64,000 bases of DNA from Pseudomonadota bacterium (GCA_025356815.1 JANXQL010000156.1:37331-101330); one strand, 5' to 3'; positions 49,742-60,976 are shown, numbered from the stretch's first letter. The notes: generated from the sequence alone by a model not told the origin. Translations and numbers: made by a program.

Positions 49742-51418
49742 GTGCGTTCAGATATCGAGATTGCCCAGGCTGCCACCATGAAGCCGATTACCGAGATCGC
49801 CGCGCGACTCGGGATCCCCGACGACGCCCTCGACGCGTACGGCCGCCACAAGGCCAAGATCTCGCTCGAGTACATCGACAGCCTGAAGGATCGCCCCAAC
49901 GGCAAGCTGGTGCTGGTCACCGCGATCAGCCCGACCCCGGCCGGCGAAGGCAAGACCACGACCACGGTCGGTCTTGGCGATGCGCTGAACAGGATCGGCA
50001 AGAAGGCCGTGATCTGCCTGCGCGAGCCGAGCCTCGGCCCGGTGTTCGGCATGAAGGGCGGCGCCGCCGGCGGCGGCATGTCCCAGGTCGTGCCGATGGA
50101 AGACATCAACCTGCACTTCACCGGCGACTTCAACGCGATTGCGCTGGCGAACAACCTGCTGTCGGCGCTGATCGACAACCACATCCACCACGGCAACGTG
50201 CTGGGCATCGACGTGCGTCGCATCACCTGGAAGCGGGTGATGGACATGAACGACCGCGCGCTGCGGGACATCACCGTCTCGCTCGGCGGCCCGGGCAACG
50301 GCTATCCGCGCCAGGACGGCTTCGACATCGTCGTCGCCTCCGAAGTCATGGCGATCTTCTGCCTGTCGACGAGCCTTGCGGACCTGAAGACCCGCCTGGG
50401 CAACATCGTCATCGGCTACACGCGCGAGCAGAAGCCGGTACGCGCGCACGAACTCAAGGCCAACGGCGCGATGACCGTGCTGCTGCGCGAGGCGCTCAAG
50501 CCGAACCTCGTACAGACGCTCGAGAACAACCCGGCGTTCATCCACGGCGGCCCGTTCGCGAACATCGCGCACGGCTGCAACTCGGTGCTGGCCACGCAGA
50601 CCGCACTGAAGCTGGCTGACTACGTGGTCACCGAGGCGGGCTTCGGTGCCGACCTCGGCGCCGAGAAGTTCGTCGACATCAAGTGCCGCAAGGCGGGCCT
50701 CGTGCCGTCTGCAGTGGTGCTGGTCGCGACCATTCGCGCGCTGAAGTTCCATGGCGGCTGTGACCTGAAGGAGCTCAACAAGGAGAACCTCGCCGCGCTC
50801 GAGAAGGGCATCGCCAACATCGAGCGGCATGTCTCCAACGTCAAGAACCACTACGGCCTGCCGTGCATCGTCTCGGTCAACCACTTCACGTTCGACACCG
50901 AGGCCGAGTTCAAGCTGCTGCAGTCCAAGCTCGCGCACCTGGGCGTGCCGGTGCTCTCGGCCCGTCACTGGGCCGATGGCGGCGCCGGCGCCGAGGCGGT
51001 CGCGCGCGCGGTCGTCGAGATCGTCGAGAAGAACGAGAAGTCCACCTTCAAGTTCGTCTACGACGAGGCGACCCCCCTCTGGGACAAGATGAAGACGATC
51101 GCGACCAAGATCTACGGCGCGAGCGACATCACCGCCGACTCGAAGGTGCGAGCGCAGATCAAGCAGCTGCAGGAAGGCGGCTATGGCCACTATCCGGTAT
51201 GCGTGGCCAAGACCCAGTACTCGTTTTCGACCGATCCGGCGCTGAAGGGCGCGCCTTCGGGCCACATGGTCAACGTCCGCGAGGTGCGCCTTGCGGCCGG
51301 CGCCGAGTTCATCGTGATGGTCTGCGGTGACATCATGACCATGCCGGGACTGCCGAAGATACCGTCGGCGGATCACATCGACATCGACGCGTCGGGCAAG
51401 GTCGTGGGCCTCTTCTAA
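49742..51418 (+). CDS. fhs: formate--tetrahydrofolate ligase
   Basis: [77 protein letters not shown] start 49742 gives 558 aa. Confidence 0.97.
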   Translation: MRSDIEIAQAATMKPITEIAARLGIPDDALDAYGRHKAKISLEYIDSLKDRPNGKLVLVTAISPTPAGEGKTTTTVGLGDALNRIGKKAVICLREPSLGPVFGMKGGAAGGGMSQVVPMEDINLHFTGDFNAIALANNLLSALIDNHIHHGNVLGIDVRRITWKRVMDMNDRALRDITVSLGGPGNGYPRQDGFDIVVASEVMAIFCLSTSLADLKTRLGNIVIGYTREQKPVRAHELKANGAMTVLLREALKPNLVQTLENNPAFIHGGPFANIAHGCNSVLATQTALKLADYVVTEAGFGADLGAEKFVDIKCRKAGLVPSAVVLVATIRALKFHGGCDLKELNKENLAALEKGIANIERHVSNVKNHYGLPCIVSVNHFTFDTEAEFKLLQSKLAHLGVPVLSARHWADGGAGAEAVARAVVEIVEKNEKSTFKFVYDEATPLWDKMKTIATKIYGASDITADSKVRAQIKQLQEGGYGHYPVCVAKTQYSFSTDPALKGAPSGHMVNVREVRLAAGAEFIVMVCGDIMTMPGLPKIPSADHIDIDASGKVVGLF

Positions 51419-51428
51419 GGGCTGCGCT

Positions 51429-52862
51429 GTGACCCAGAGCGGGGAGCCGACGGATCGCAGCCCCCGCTCTCGCGCCGAGCTCGTCCGTGGGCTCGGGCTG
51501 TGGGCGGCGATCTCGATCAACGTCGCCAACATGATCGGCACCGGCGTCTTCCTCAAGACGCGCGTGATGACCTGCAACGTCGGCAGCCCGCTCGCGGTAC
51601 TTTCGGTGTGGCTGGTCGGCGGGCTGCTCGCGCTCGCCGGGGCCTTCGCCTACGCCGAGGTCTCGGCGATGCTGCCGGAGGCGGGTGGCGACTATGTCTA
51701 CCTGCGCCGCGCCTACGGCCGGCTGACGGCGTTCCTGTTCGGCTGGATGAGCTTTGCGATCATCCGCTCCGGCTCGCAGGCCGCGCTCGGCGTCAGTGTC
51801 GCGCTGTTCTGCAACGTCGCTCTCGGCGGCGCCCTCGACAGCAGCGCGCTGAGCCTGGCGGGCGTGCACGTCACCTGGCTCACGCTGGTCGCCCTGTTGG
51901 CGGTCTGGGCCGTGACCATCCTCAACCTGCGGTCCGTGTCCACCAGCGGCCGCGCCGCGCTCGTGCTCACGATGATGAAGCTCGCCGCCATCGTGATCGT
52001 CGCGGCGGCGGGGCTCGCCTACGCGGACGGCCACTGGATGCACCTGACGATGTCCTCCGCCGGCGCGACGTGCGAGGGCGTGGCGGACTCCGCGCGAGGC
52101 GGCATGGCCGGGTTCGGCGCGGCGCTGCTCGGCGCGCTGTGGGCATACGACGGCTGGAACAACGTCGCGCCGCTGTCCGGCGAGGTGCGCGACCCCGGTC
52201 GCAACCTGCCGCTCGCCTTCATTGGCGGCACGCTGCTGGTCGGTTCGCTGTATCTGCTGGTCAACGTCGGCTACTACCACGTTCTGACCCCGGCGCAGGT
52301 CGGCAGCGTGGCCACCACGTCGTCGCTTGCGACCGAGGTGATGCAGCGCTTCGTCGGCTCGCGCGCCGTGACCCTGCTCGCGCTAGTGCTGATGATCTCG
52401 AGCCTCGGCGCGCTGCACGCTTCGGTCCTGGCCAGCAGCCGCGTGCCGTTCGCGATGGCACGTGAGGGGCTGTTCTTTCGTGCACTGGCCAGGGTCTCGC
52501 CCCGCTCGCACGTTCCCGCCGGCTCGATCCTCGCCGGCGGGGCCCTGGCGAGCCTGTATGCGCTGTCCGGCACCTACGACACGCTGACGGATGCGGCGAT
52601 GTTCGTCAGCTGGCTGTTCTACGGGCTTTCCGTCGCGACCGTGTTCGTGTTCCGTCGCATGCTGCCGGACGCGCCGCGCCCGTACCGAGCGTTTGGCTAC
52701 CCGTGGGTGCCGATGCTGTTCCTGGGAGTGACCGCGTGGCTGCTGGTGAACACCTTCTTCGCATCGCCGCGCCTGGCGATCTTCGGCGTGCTGCTGCTGC
52801 TCGCGGGGTTGCCGTTCTACTGGTGGTGGGCCCGCCAGCTGCCGCGGTTCACACGGCCGTGA
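51429..52862 (+). CDS. APC family amino acid permease
   Basis: LWAAISINVANMIGTGVFLKTRVM...EVSAMLPEAGGDYVYLRRAYG, ~12 TM. Confidence 0.92.
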   Translation: MTQSGEPTDRSPRSRAELVRGLGLWAAISINVANMIGTGVFLKTRVMTCNVGSPLAVLSVWLVGGLLALAGAFAYAEVSAMLPEAGGDYVYLRRAYGRLTAFLFGWMSFAIIRSGSQAALGVSVALFCNVALGGALDSSALSLAGVHVTWLTLVALLAVWAVTILNLRSVSTSGRAALVLTMMKLAAIVIVAAAGLAYADGHWMHLTMSSAGATCEGVADSARGGMAGFGAALLGALWAYDGWNNVAPLSGEVRDPGRNLPLAFIGGTLLVGSLYLLVNVGYYHVLTPAQVGSVATTSSLATEVMQRFVGSRAVTLLALVLMISSLGALHASVLASSRVPFAMAREGLFFRALARVSPRSHVPAGSILAGGALASLYALSGTYDTLTDAAMFVSWLFYGLSVATVFVFRRMLPDAPRPYRAFGYPWVPMLFLGVTAWLLVNTFFASPRLAIFGVLLLLAGLPFYWWWARQLPRFTRP

Positions 52863-53550
52863 CCGCCTTCGGATCCGGCAGATGCGGCAGGGCGTTGAAG
52901 GTGACGAGGCTGCGCCTGCGGTCGGAGTGACGGATTTCGGTCAAGCTGGTGTTCTTGACCACCGCCGACAGGTCGATGACCCGATCATCGTCGATGCCCA
53001 GCACCCAGCCGGCCGCCGACGAGACCAGCCCGCCCGAGGTGAACGCGACCGCATTGCCGGGCCCCGTGCACGTCCGCTCCAGCGCGCGCAGCGAGCGCGC
53101 GCGGAACTCCTCCCACGGCTCGACGTCCGCCACGACCACGGTGCCGCGTGCCCACTCGCCCATGATCTGCAGGTAATGCCGAAAGAACGAGCGGATCATC
53201 CGTTCGCGCTCAGCGCCGCCCGGATCGTGCGGTGCGCGCTCCCCGCCGATCGTGCCGCGCTGCTCGAGCACGTGCCGCACGACCGTGAGGCCGTCGTGCT
53301 CGTCGAGCTCAGGTGCCTCGATCGCGGTCGGCAGGCTCAGCCCATGCGCGGCATAGGCGGCCACGACGCCGTCCAGGGTCTGGCGGTGGCGTCGACGCGG
53401 TCCGACGTAGATCGTGTCGAACGCGACGCCGTGGCGCACCCAGTGTTCGCCCAGTGCCCGCGCCTGCGCGTGACCGGCCTGCGACAGCTGATCGTAGTCG
53501 GCGTCGAAGAACGACGCCTGTCCGTGGCGCACGAGAGTCAGTAGGCCCAT
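52849..53550 (-). CDS. histidine phosphatase family protein
   Basis: GLLTLVRHGQASFFDADYDQLSQAGHAQARALGEHW: RHG motif. Confidence 0.92.
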   Translation of the reverse strand: MGLLTLVRHGQASFFDADYDQLSQAGHAQARALGEHWVRHGVAFDTIYVGPRRRHRQTLDGVVAAYAAHGLSLPTAIEAPELDEHDGLTVVRHVLEQRGTIGGERAPHDPGGAERERMIRSFFRHYLQIMGEWARGTVVVADVEPWEEFRARSLRALERTCTGPGNAVAFTSGGLVSSAAGWVLGIDDDRVIDLSAVVKNTSLTEIRHSDRRRSLVTFNALPHLPDPKAVTAV

Positions 53551-53556
53551 GGGAGG

Positions 53557-55077
53557 TCAGTGTCCTGCGTCGGCCATCATGGCCGGGGTCGAAGGCGCGG
53601 CGCGGCGCGGGCGCAGTGCGAGCAGCATCGGCAGCGTCAGCAGCGTGCACGCGGCCAGCAAGTAGAAGTCGTTGGCGTAGGCGATTGCCGTCGCCTGACG
53701 GCCGATCTCGCCGACCAGCACGCCGGTGGCCGTGTTTGCGCCGGGCGGGCCGCCGACCTGCGCCCAGCGCGCGTACGAGAACGGCGTGAAGTACTCGGAC
53801 AGGTAGCTCTGGTTGACCTGTGCCGAGCGCGCCAGCAGTGCGACCGTCATCGACACGCCCACCGAGGCGCCGATATTGCGAAGCAGCGTATGCAGGGAGC
53901 CGGCCTCGGTCCGCGCCCGGTCGGGCAGCGTCGAGAAGCCTACCATCGTCAGCGGCATGAACGTCAGCGGCGTGCCGAAGCCCTGGATCACACCGGTCAG
54001 CACCACTTCGCCCGGCTGCGTGTCGACGCTGAAGCTGCCCATCATCCACAGCGACGCCGCGGCGGCGAGGATGCCGATCACCATCGTCTGCCGCGGCCCG
54101 ATGGCGGAGGACAGCCGCGCGCCGACCATCATCGCGACGATCGCCGACAGGCCGCGCGCGGCGACCAGCCAGCCGGCCTGTGTCGGCGTGTAGCCCTTGA
54201 GGTACTGCAGGAAGCCCGGCAGCAGCACGCTCGGCGAGATGATCGTGATGCCGACCACGAACATCATGACCAGCGATACGGTGAAGTTGCGATCCTGGAA
54301 CAGGTGCAGGTCGACGAACGGATCGCGCGCCGTATTCGTGTGCACGAGGAACATGTACAGCGCCACTACGGAGAAGAACGCATAGCCGACCACTTCGGTG
54401 GCCTCGAACCAGTCCACGGTCTGGCCGCGATCGAGCATCAGCTGGAACAGGCCCAGGCCCAGCGACAGCAGGACGAAGCCGAGCATGTCGAAAGGCCGGC
54501 GCGTGTCGGGCTCGCTCCTTGGCACCGAGGCCATCAGCGATGCCCAGGCGATCGCCCCGATCGGTACGTTGATGAAGAACGCCCAGCGCCAGGACCAGGT
54601 GTCGGTCAGCCAGCCGCCGAGCGTGGGGCCGATGACCGGCCCCACCATGACGCCCATGCCCCACAGCGCCATCACGCGCGCGTGCTGATCGCGCGGGAAC
54701 TCGCGCAGCAGGACGACCTGCGACAGTGGGATCAGCGCGGCGCCGAACGCGCCCTGCACCATCCGGAACACCACCATTTCCGTCAGGCCCGTCGCGATGC
54801 CGCACAGCACCGACACGGCCGTGAAGCCCGCGATCGCGATCGAAAGAATCTGTCGCAGTCCGTAGCGGGTCGCGAGCCAGCCGGCGAGCGGGGTCGCGAT
54901 CGCGCTGACGACGATGTAGGAGGTGACGATCCACGCCGCCTGGTCCTGCGTCGCCTGCAGCGAGCCCTGCATGTGCGGCAGCGCGACGTTGACGATCGTC
55001 GAGTCGACCGCGTACAGCATGGTCGCCAGCATCGAGGCGATCCCGACCAGCAGCAGCGAACGGGGGCGCGCAGTCAT
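53557..55077 (-). CDS. DHA2 family MFS multidrug efflux permease (EmrB-like)
   Basis: MLATMLYAVDSTIVNVALPHMQGSLQATQDQAAWIVTSYIVVSAIATPLAGWLATRYGLR; 14-TM DHA2 pattern. Confidence 0.95.
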   Translation of the reverse strand: MTARPRSLLLVGIASMLATMLYAVDSTIVNVALPHMQGSLQATQDQAAWIVTSYIVVSAIATPLAGWLATRYGLRQILSIAIAGFTAVSVLCGIATGLTEMVVFRMVQGAFGAALIPLSQVVLLREFPRDQHARVMALWGMGVMVGPVIGPTLGGWLTDTWSWRWAFFINVPIGAIAWASLMASVPRSEPDTRRPFDMLGFVLLSLGLGLFQLMLDRGQTVDWFEATEVVGYAFFSVVALYMFLVHTNTARDPFVDLHLFQDRNFTVSLVMMFVVGITIISPSVLLPGFLQYLKGYTPTQAGWLVAARGLSAIVAMMVGARLSSAIGPRQTMVIGILAAAASLWMMGSFSVDTQPGEVVLTGVIQGFGTPLTFMPLTMVGFSTLPDRARTEAGSLHTLLRNIGASVGVSMTVALLARSAQVNQSYLSEYFTPFSYARWAQVGGPPGANTATGVLVGEIGRQATAIAYANDFYLLAACTLLTLPMLLALRPRRAAPSTPAMMADAGH

Positions 55078-55093
55078 GGCGTCCGCCGTCCGC

Positions 55094-56173
55094 TCAGTGG
55101 CCGCGGCCGAACCAGCGGTCGAAGCGGGTGTGGGCGCCCGTGTCGATCCGCACCGAGGCGCTCATGCCGTCGCGCAGCGGCGGGTCGTCGCGGCCCGGCT
55201 GCAGCACGATGCGCACCGGGATGCGCTGCACGACCTTGACCCAGTTGCCCGAGGCATTTTGCGCCGGCAGCAGCGAGAAAGCGGCGCCGGTCGCCTGCGC
55301 GATGCTCTGGACACGGCCGGTCCAGCGATGGGCGGCGTAGGTGTCGATGTCGATCTCGACCGGCTGCCCCGCCCGTACCCACTCCAGGTCGGTCTCCTTG
55401 AAGTTCGCCTCCACCCAGACGGAGCGATCGCTGACGATCGCGAACGCCGGCCGGCCGGCGTCGAGGTGACTGCCAATCTTCGGCAGGTGGCTGATCACGC
55501 CGGCCTGCGGGGCGTACAGCCGCGCGTGGCCGAGGTCGACCCGCGCTCGCTCGAGATCGTCCGCGGCGGCACGCACCGGCGGGTAGTCGTCGACCGGGCG
55601 GTCGGCGCGACCGCCGAGCCGGGCCAGCAGTTGGGCGCGCTGCAGCTCGAGCACGCTGATGGTGCCGGTCGCGATATCTGCGGCGCGGTGCGCGGTGTCG
55701 AGGGTCGCTGCCGGCACGAGCCTGCGCTGCGCAAGTTCGTTCTGCCGGCCGAAGTCGCGTTCGGCGTACTCCGCGGCCCGGCGGGCGACGGCGATTTCGC
55801 CGCTCTTCTCGAGAAAGGAGGCCTTCGCGCCGGCAAGCTCGGCGCGCGCCGAGGCCAGCCGTTCGGCGGCGCTGTCCACCGCGATGCGCAGCAGCGTGTC
55901 GTCGAGCGCGAGCACCGCCTCGCCCGGGCGCACCTGCGCGTTCTCGGCGACCAACAGCTCGCGCACGTCTCCCGGGACCTGCGGGGCGACGTCGACGCGG
56001 TCGCGTTGCACGTAGGCATTGTCGGTGTCGACGTAGCGACCGCCGCTGCCGTACGCGTAGATCGCCGCGGTCGTCACCAGCAGTGGCACGCCCCACAGCA
56101 GCAGGCGCCGTCGCCAGCCGGGCGCGCGCTGCTCGACGAGCAGCGCAGGCTCAGCCCGGGTCTTCGCGTCCAT
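55094..56173 (-). CDS. HlyD/EmrA family efflux periplasmic adaptor
   Basis: YVDTDNAYVQRDRVDVAPQVPGDVRELLVAENAQVRPGEAVLALDD...; upstream of emrB-like gene. Confidence 0.94.
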   Translation of the reverse strand: MDAKTRAEPALLVEQRAPGWRRRLLLWGVPLLVTTAAIYAYGSGGRYVDTDNAYVQRDRVDVAPQVPGDVRELLVAENAQVRPGEAVLALDDTLLRIAVDSAAERLASARAELAGAKASFLEKSGEIAVARRAAEYAERDFGRQNELAQRRLVPAATLDTAHRAADIATGTISVLELQRAQLLARLGGRADRPVDDYPPVRAAADDLERARVDLGHARLYAPQAGVISHLPKIGSHLDAGRPAFAIVSDRSVWVEANFKETDLEWVRAGQPVEIDIDTYAAHRWTGRVQSIAQATGAAFSLLPAQNASGNWVKVVQRIPVRIVLQPGRDDPPLRDGMSASVRIDTGAHTRFDRWFGRGH

Positions 56174-56175
56174 CG

Positions 56176-56640
56176 TCACGCGTCTCCGGCCAGGTTCATC
56201 CGCAGGCGCAACAGCAGCGCAAACAGCCGTTCGCACTCGCGCTTGGGCAGGCCGCGCGTCGCGCGCTCGCTGGTCAGGGTCGCGATTTGCGCCATCCTCG
56301 CCAGCGGCGCCTCGCCGCGCGCCGCGACGTAGACGAGAAACGCCCGCCGGTCGGCCGGGTCAGCCTGGCGCCGCACGTAGCCCTTCTTCACGAGCCGGTC
56401 GACCATGCGACCGAGCGTGACGGGGGTGACATCGAGGATCGCGGCCAGCTCCGCCTGGCGGCTGCCCGGCTCGCGCGCCACGTAGAAAAGCAGCCGCGAC
56501 AGCGCAGGTGTGAGCCCGAGCGCGGTGCCACGCGAACGGAAGTCGCGGCGCATCAGGCGCACGACATCCGCGAGCAGGAACGCCAGCGGCGGCTGGCTGC
56601 CGGCCTCGGCCTTGTGGTAAGCGTTGCTCATAGTAAGCAT
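56176..56640 (-). CDS. MarR family transcriptional regulator
   Basis: ALGLTPALSRLLFYVAREPGSRQAELAAILDVTPVTLGRMVDRLVKKGYVRRQADPADRRAFLVYV; heads the emrAB operon. Confidence 0.94.
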   Translation of the reverse strand: MLTMSNAYHKAEAGSQPPLAFLLADVVRLMRRDFRSRGTALGLTPALSRLLFYVAREPGSRQAELAAILDVTPVTLGRMVDRLVKKGYVRRQADPADRRAFLVYVAARGEAPLARMAQIATLTSERATRGLPKRECERLFALLLRLRMNLAGDA

Positions 56641-56670
56641 AGGGTATCAAAAGGGCTGGCGACTGTCGCG

Positions 56671-56686
56671 GCCCCCTCGCGGGGGC
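56671..56686 (-). terminator. GC hairpin GCCCCC-GCGA-GGGGGC (minus strand, GNRA loop) after fadE
   Basis: Perfect 6-bp stem with GCGA tetraloop on the minus strand, between fadE stop and marR; no strong U-tract. Confidence 0.4.
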
Positions 56687-56705
56687 ACGTCGCGTGTCCA
56701 GTACT

Positions 56706-59150
56706 TCAGGCGGCGGGAGCCTGCGCGGCCAGCTCGTGCGGCGCGAAGTCGTCCACGTTGACGAGCGCCATGACCTTGCCGTCGTAGTCGCGCAGGAAAG
56801 CGGCTTCGTCGGCGGTCAGGATGCCGGCGTGGAGGGCCTGCTCCACCTGCCCCGGCAGGTCGAGCGCGGTCACCCGGCCGGTCTTCACGCCCTCGACGCG
56901 GAGACGCTTCTCCAGCGGCTCCGCCGTCAGCGACAGGACCAGCGCCTCCTGCAGCAAGCCGAGCGGGTTGCTGGCCTCGACGGTCGTGTAGATACCGCTC
57001 GTCAGGCGGTCGCGCGCCTCGGACGGCGTCATGACCAGCTCGACCACCTGCCGGCCGAGCCGATCACCCGGTGCCGAGTAGGTTAACCCGCGGGGGAACA
57101 CCAGCAGCCGCATGAACGTGCCCAGCCAGCGCACAGGGAAGTTTCGCAGGAAGCCGTGCAGTTGCTCCTGCGCGCTGTACAGCAGGTGCCGGCACGCCCA
57201 CTCGACCAGCCGCTGGTCAGCCTCGGGACGCCCCTGGTTCGCATGGTGCTTGAGCACCATCGACGCCAGGTACATCGAGGCGAGTACGTCGGCGAGGCGG
57301 GCGGAGAGCATTTCCTTCTTCTTGAGGTAGCCGCCGAGCGACAGCATCGCGACGTCGCTGACAAACGCGAAGCTCGCGCTGAAGCGGTTGATGTGCTGGA
57401 AGTAGCGTGTCGCGGGACCTGCCTGCGGCACGCGCGTGAAGCGCGCGAGCGTCAGTGCCATCACGAGCGAACGGGCGGCGTTCGACAGCGTGAAGCCGAT
57501 GTGGCCGAACAGCGCCCGGTCGAACTCGGCGAGGCCCCGCTCGCGGTTGGGATCCTTGGCCGCGTTCATCTCGCGCAGCACGTACGGGTGGCAGCGCACC
57601 GCGCCCTGGCCAAAGATGATCAGGTTGCGCGTGAGAATGTTGGCGCCCTCGACCGTGATCGCGATCGGTACCGCCTGGTAGCCGCGGCCGAGGTAGTTGT
57701 GCGGCCCGAGGCAGATGCCCTTGCCGCCGTGGACGTCCATCGCGTCGTTGGCGACGCGGCGGCCCATCTCGGTACAGTGGTACTTCAGCATGGCCGACGG
57801 TACCGAGGGCTTTTCGCCGCCGTCGATTGCGCCGGCGGTCACCGAGCGGGCCGCGTCCATGATGTAGGTCAGTCCGGTCATCCGGGCGATGACCTCCGAG
57901 ACGCCCTCGAACTGACCGACCGAGGCGTTGAACTGGCGCCGGATGCGGGCGTAGGCGCCGGTGGCGTAGACGCCCGCCTTGGCGCCGCCGGTGGTGTTCG
58001 ACGGCAGCGAGATGCAACGGCCGACCGACAGCTGCTCGACCAGCATGCGCCAGCCCTGGCCGGCCATCTTCGCGCCGCCCACCAGGCAGTCCACCGGCAC
58101 GAACACATTGTGTCCCTGGATGGGGCCGTTCTGGAACGGCACGTTCAGCGGGAAGTGCCGGCGGCCGATCGTGACGCCCGGGGTGTCGCGCGGGATCAGC
58201 GCGACGGTGATGCCGGGATCGGCGTTGTCGCCGAGCAGGTGGTCGGGATCGAGCAGCCGGAACGCGAGTCCGATGACCGTCGCCACGGGCGCGAGGGTGA
58301 TGTAGCGCTTGGAGAAGTTCAGCCGGATGCCGACTACCTCCTGCCCCTGCCACTGGCCGCGGCAGACGACGCCGGTATCCGGCAGCGAGGCGGCATCGGA
58401 GCCGGCCCGTGGGCCGGTCAGCGCGAAGCAGGGTATCTCCGCGCCGCATGCCAGCCGCGGCAGGTAGTGCGCCTTCTGCGCATCGGTGCCGTAGTGAAGC
58501 AGCAGCTCCGCCGGCCCGAGCGAGTTCGGCACCGCGACGGTCGAGCTCAGGGTTGCGCTGCGACTGGCGAGCTTCACGAGCACGCACGAATGGGCGTAGG
58601 CCGAAAACTCGAGCCCGCCGTAGCGCTTGGGGATGATCATCGCGAAGAAGCCACGCGACTTTAGGAACTCCCACACCGCCGGCGGCAGGTCGGCGCGCTG
58701 GTGGGTGACTTCCCAGTCGTCGGTCATGCGGCAAAGCTCTTCGCAGGGCCCGTCGAGGAACGCCTTTTCCTCGGCGGTCAGCACCGGCGCCGTCGATGAC
58801 ATCAGCTTGTCCCAGTTGGGACCGCCGGTGAACAGCTCCCCATCCCACCAGACCGTGCCCGCCTCGAGTGCCTCGCGCTCGGTCGTAGACATTGACGGCA
58901 GCATGCGCCGATAGATGCGCAGGAACGGGCGGGTCACGAAGGTGAGCCGCAGCGGCGCGACGTTCAGCAGGAGCAGGGGCAGGAAGGCGATCCCCAGCAG
59001 CGCCTTCCAGGGCCAGACTGCGGCGCCCCACAGCGCGTACGCCAAGAGCAGTAGGCCGAGCATGATGCTGGCGTGGAGCAGCGTGCTGCGCCGATAGGCG
59101 AGGTAGAGGGTCGTGCCGACGAACGCGAACAGCCAGATCAGGCTCAGCAT
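56706..59150 (-). CDS. fadE: acyl-CoA dehydrogenase (FadE type)
   Basis: 814 aa with N-terminal hydrophobic region and ACAD core (FFAMIIPKRYGGLEFSAYAHS, CFALTGPRAGSDAASLPDTG). Confidence 0.95.
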   Translation of the reverse strand: MLSLIWLFAFVGTTLYLAYRRSTLLHASIMLGLLLLAYALWGAAVWPWKALLGIAFLPLLLLNVAPLRLTFVTRPFLRIYRRMLPSMSTTEREALEAGTVWWDGELFTGGPNWDKLMSSTAPVLTAEEKAFLDGPCEELCRMTDDWEVTHQRADLPPAVWEFLKSRGFFAMIIPKRYGGLEFSAYAHSCVLVKLASRSATLSSTVAVPNSLGPAELLLHYGTDAQKAHYLPRLACGAEIPCFALTGPRAGSDAASLPDTGVVCRGQWQGQEVVGIRLNFSKRYITLAPVATVIGLAFRLLDPDHLLGDNADPGITVALIPRDTPGVTIGRRHFPLNVPFQNGPIQGHNVFVPVDCLVGGAKMAGQGWRMLVEQLSVGRCISLPSNTTGGAKAGVYATGAYARIRRQFNASVGQFEGVSEVIARMTGLTYIMDAARSVTAGAIDGGEKPSVPSAMLKYHCTEMGRRVANDAMDVHGGKGICLGPHNYLGRGYQAVPIAITVEGANILTRNLIIFGQGAVRCHPYVLREMNAAKDPNRERGLAEFDRALFGHIGFTLSNAARSLVMALTLARFTRVPQAGPATRYFQHINRFSASFAFVSDVAMLSLGGYLKKKEMLSARLADVLASMYLASMVLKHHANQGRPEADQRLVEWACRHLLYSAQEQLHGFLRNFPVRWLGTFMRLLVFPRGLTYSAPGDRLGRQVVELVMTPSEARDRLTSGIYTTVEASNPLGLLQEALVLSLTAEPLEKRLRVEGVKTGRVTALDLPGQVEQALHAGILTADEAAFLRDYDGKVMALVNVDDFAPHELAAQAPAA

Positions 59151-59327
59151 GGGCGGCTCCGGACCAACGGCGAATACTGCCCATCATAGCGCACGGCGGG
59201 CGCAGCAGAATCAGGGCTTAACGTCGAAAAACGACCGGTCGTTTCTGAGTTGTCGACAATATCGAACACGCACCGGCTGGCGGCTGGATCCCCGGGCTGG
59301 CGACGACCCGGAAGCGGGCCGCCCGGC

Positions 59328-60002
59328 TCAGTTCGCGGCCGCCGGGGTCCCGGTGAACGGCAGGGTGCTCAGCAGCTGGAAGGCGCCGCTCCAGGCGATC
59401 TGGATGCCGATGCAGAACAGGATGAACGCCGTCAGTCGCACGACTACGGCGGTACCGGTCGGGCCGATGGCCCGGGCCAGCCTCGCCGACTGGCGGTAGG
59501 AGACGTAGATCAGCACCGCGAGCAGCAGCACCGCGAGGATGGTCTCGGCGAAGAACTCGAATGCGGCCACGACACTGTTCGGCCGATTGGCGCCGATCGA
59601 GATCGCCACCGAGATCGTGCCCGGCCCCGTGGTCAGCGGCATGGTGAACGGATAGAACGCGAGCCGGCTCGGGGTCGCGGCGTCGGGCAGGGCCGCCGTG
59701 GTGTCCGTCGTGCGCTGCTCGGTCGCATCCGGACCGCTGAGCATCCGCCAGCCGGACATGGCGATGACGATCCCGCCTGCGACGCGCAGCACCGGCACCG
59801 AGACGCCGAAGAAACTCAGCACGTAGGCGCCCACGTACAACGACACCGCGACGATCGCGAACGCGTAGATCGCCACCCAGCGCGACAGCTTCGCGCGCAG
59901 ACGCGGATCGAAGCCCTGCGTCGCGGTGTAGAAGATGAACGCGCTCGACAGCGGGTTGACGATCGAGAAGAGCGCCGTGAACGCGAGCAGGAACGTCGTC
60001 AA
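59328..60002 (-). CDS. MarC family membrane protein
   Basis: [81 protein letters not shown]. Confidence 0.93.
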   Translation of the reverse strand: MTTFLLAFTALFSIVNPLSSAFIFYTATQGFDPRLRAKLSRWVAIYAFAIVAVSLYVGAYVLSFFGVSVPVLRVAGGIVIAMSGWRMLSGPDATEQRTTDTTAALPDAATPSRLAFYPFTMPLTTGPGTISVAISIGANRPNSVVAAFEFFAETILAVLLLAVLIYVSYRQSARLARAIGPTGTAVVVRLTAFILFCIGIQIAWSGAFQLLSTLPFTGTPAAAN

Positions 60003-60976
60003 ATGAGGTCCTTGACTCCGTCACGCTCCTCGCGCAGTTCGGCTTCCGTCGCCTTCATGCGCGCGCGACTGAACTCGTTGATCTCGAGGCCCTGCACGAT
60101 CTTGTACTTACCGTTGGAGGTGGTGACCGGGTAGGAATAGATCACGCCCTCCGCGATGCCGTAGCTGCCGTCCGACGGGATGCCCATGCTGACCCAGTCG
60201 CCCGGCGCCGTGCCGAGCATCCAGGTGCGCACGTGATCGATCGCCGCCGAGGCAGCCGATGCCGCCGACGACGCGCCACGCGCCTTGATGATCGCCGCGC
60301 CACGCTGCTGCACCGTCGGAATGAACGTGTCCGCGTACCACGCCTGGTCGACAAGCGACAGGGCGGCCTTGCCGTTCACGCTCGCGTGGTGCAGGTCCGG
60401 ATACTGCGTAGCCGAGTGATTGCCCCAGATGATCGCGCGCTTGATGTCGTTGACGTGCGAGCCGGTCTTCTCGGCCAGCTGCGCGAGCGCGCGGTTGTGG
60501 TCGAGCCGCGTCATCGCGGTGAAGTTGCCAACGTCGATGTCCTTCGCGTTGCGGCTCGCGATCAGTGCGTTGGTGTTCGCGGGATTGCCGACGACGAGCA
60601 CCTTGATGTCGCGACGCGCGACATCGTTGATGGCACGACCCTGCACGGAAAAGATCTGCGCGTTTGCGAGCAGAAGGTCCTTGCGCTCCATGCCAGGACC
60701 GCGCGGACGCGCGCCGACCAGCAGTGCCACGCCGCAGTCCCTGAACGCGACGTTCGCATCATCGCTGGCGGTGACGCTGTTGAGCGTCGGGAACGCGCAG
60801 TCGGATAGCTCCATCACCACGCCCTGCAGCGTGCCGAGGGCGGGCGTGATCTCGAGCAGCCGCAGGTTCACCGGCTGATCGGGTCCGAGCATCGCGCCGG
60901 ACGCGACGCGGAAGGCGAGTGCGTAGCCGATCTGGCCCGCGGCGCCGGTGATCGTGACGTTGATAGGCTGCTTCAT
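59999..60976 (-). CDS. mdh: malate dehydrogenase
   Basis: [37 protein letters not shown]...[24 protein letters not shown]...[11 protein letters not shown]...MTRLDHNRA. Confidence 0.98.
   Translation of the reverse strand: MKQPINVTITGAAGQIGYALAFRVASGAMLGPDQPVNLRLLEITPALGTLQGVVMELSDCAFPTLNSVTASDDANVAFRDCGVALLVGARPRGPGMERKDLLLANAQIFSVQGRAINDVARRDIKVLVVGNPANTNALIASRNAKDIDVGNFTAMTRLDHNRALAQLAEKTGSHVNDIKRAIIWGNHSATQYPDLHHASVNGKAALSLVDQAWYADTFIPTVQQRGAAIIKARGASSAASAASAAIDHVRTWMLGTAPGDWVSMGIPSDGSYGIAEGVIYSYPVTTSNGKYKIVQGLEINEFSRARMKATEAELREERDGVKDLI

Noticed and set aside
49748-51577. 609-aa minus-strand ORF antisense to fhs
   Set aside because: Shadow ORF over a highly conserved enzyme gene.
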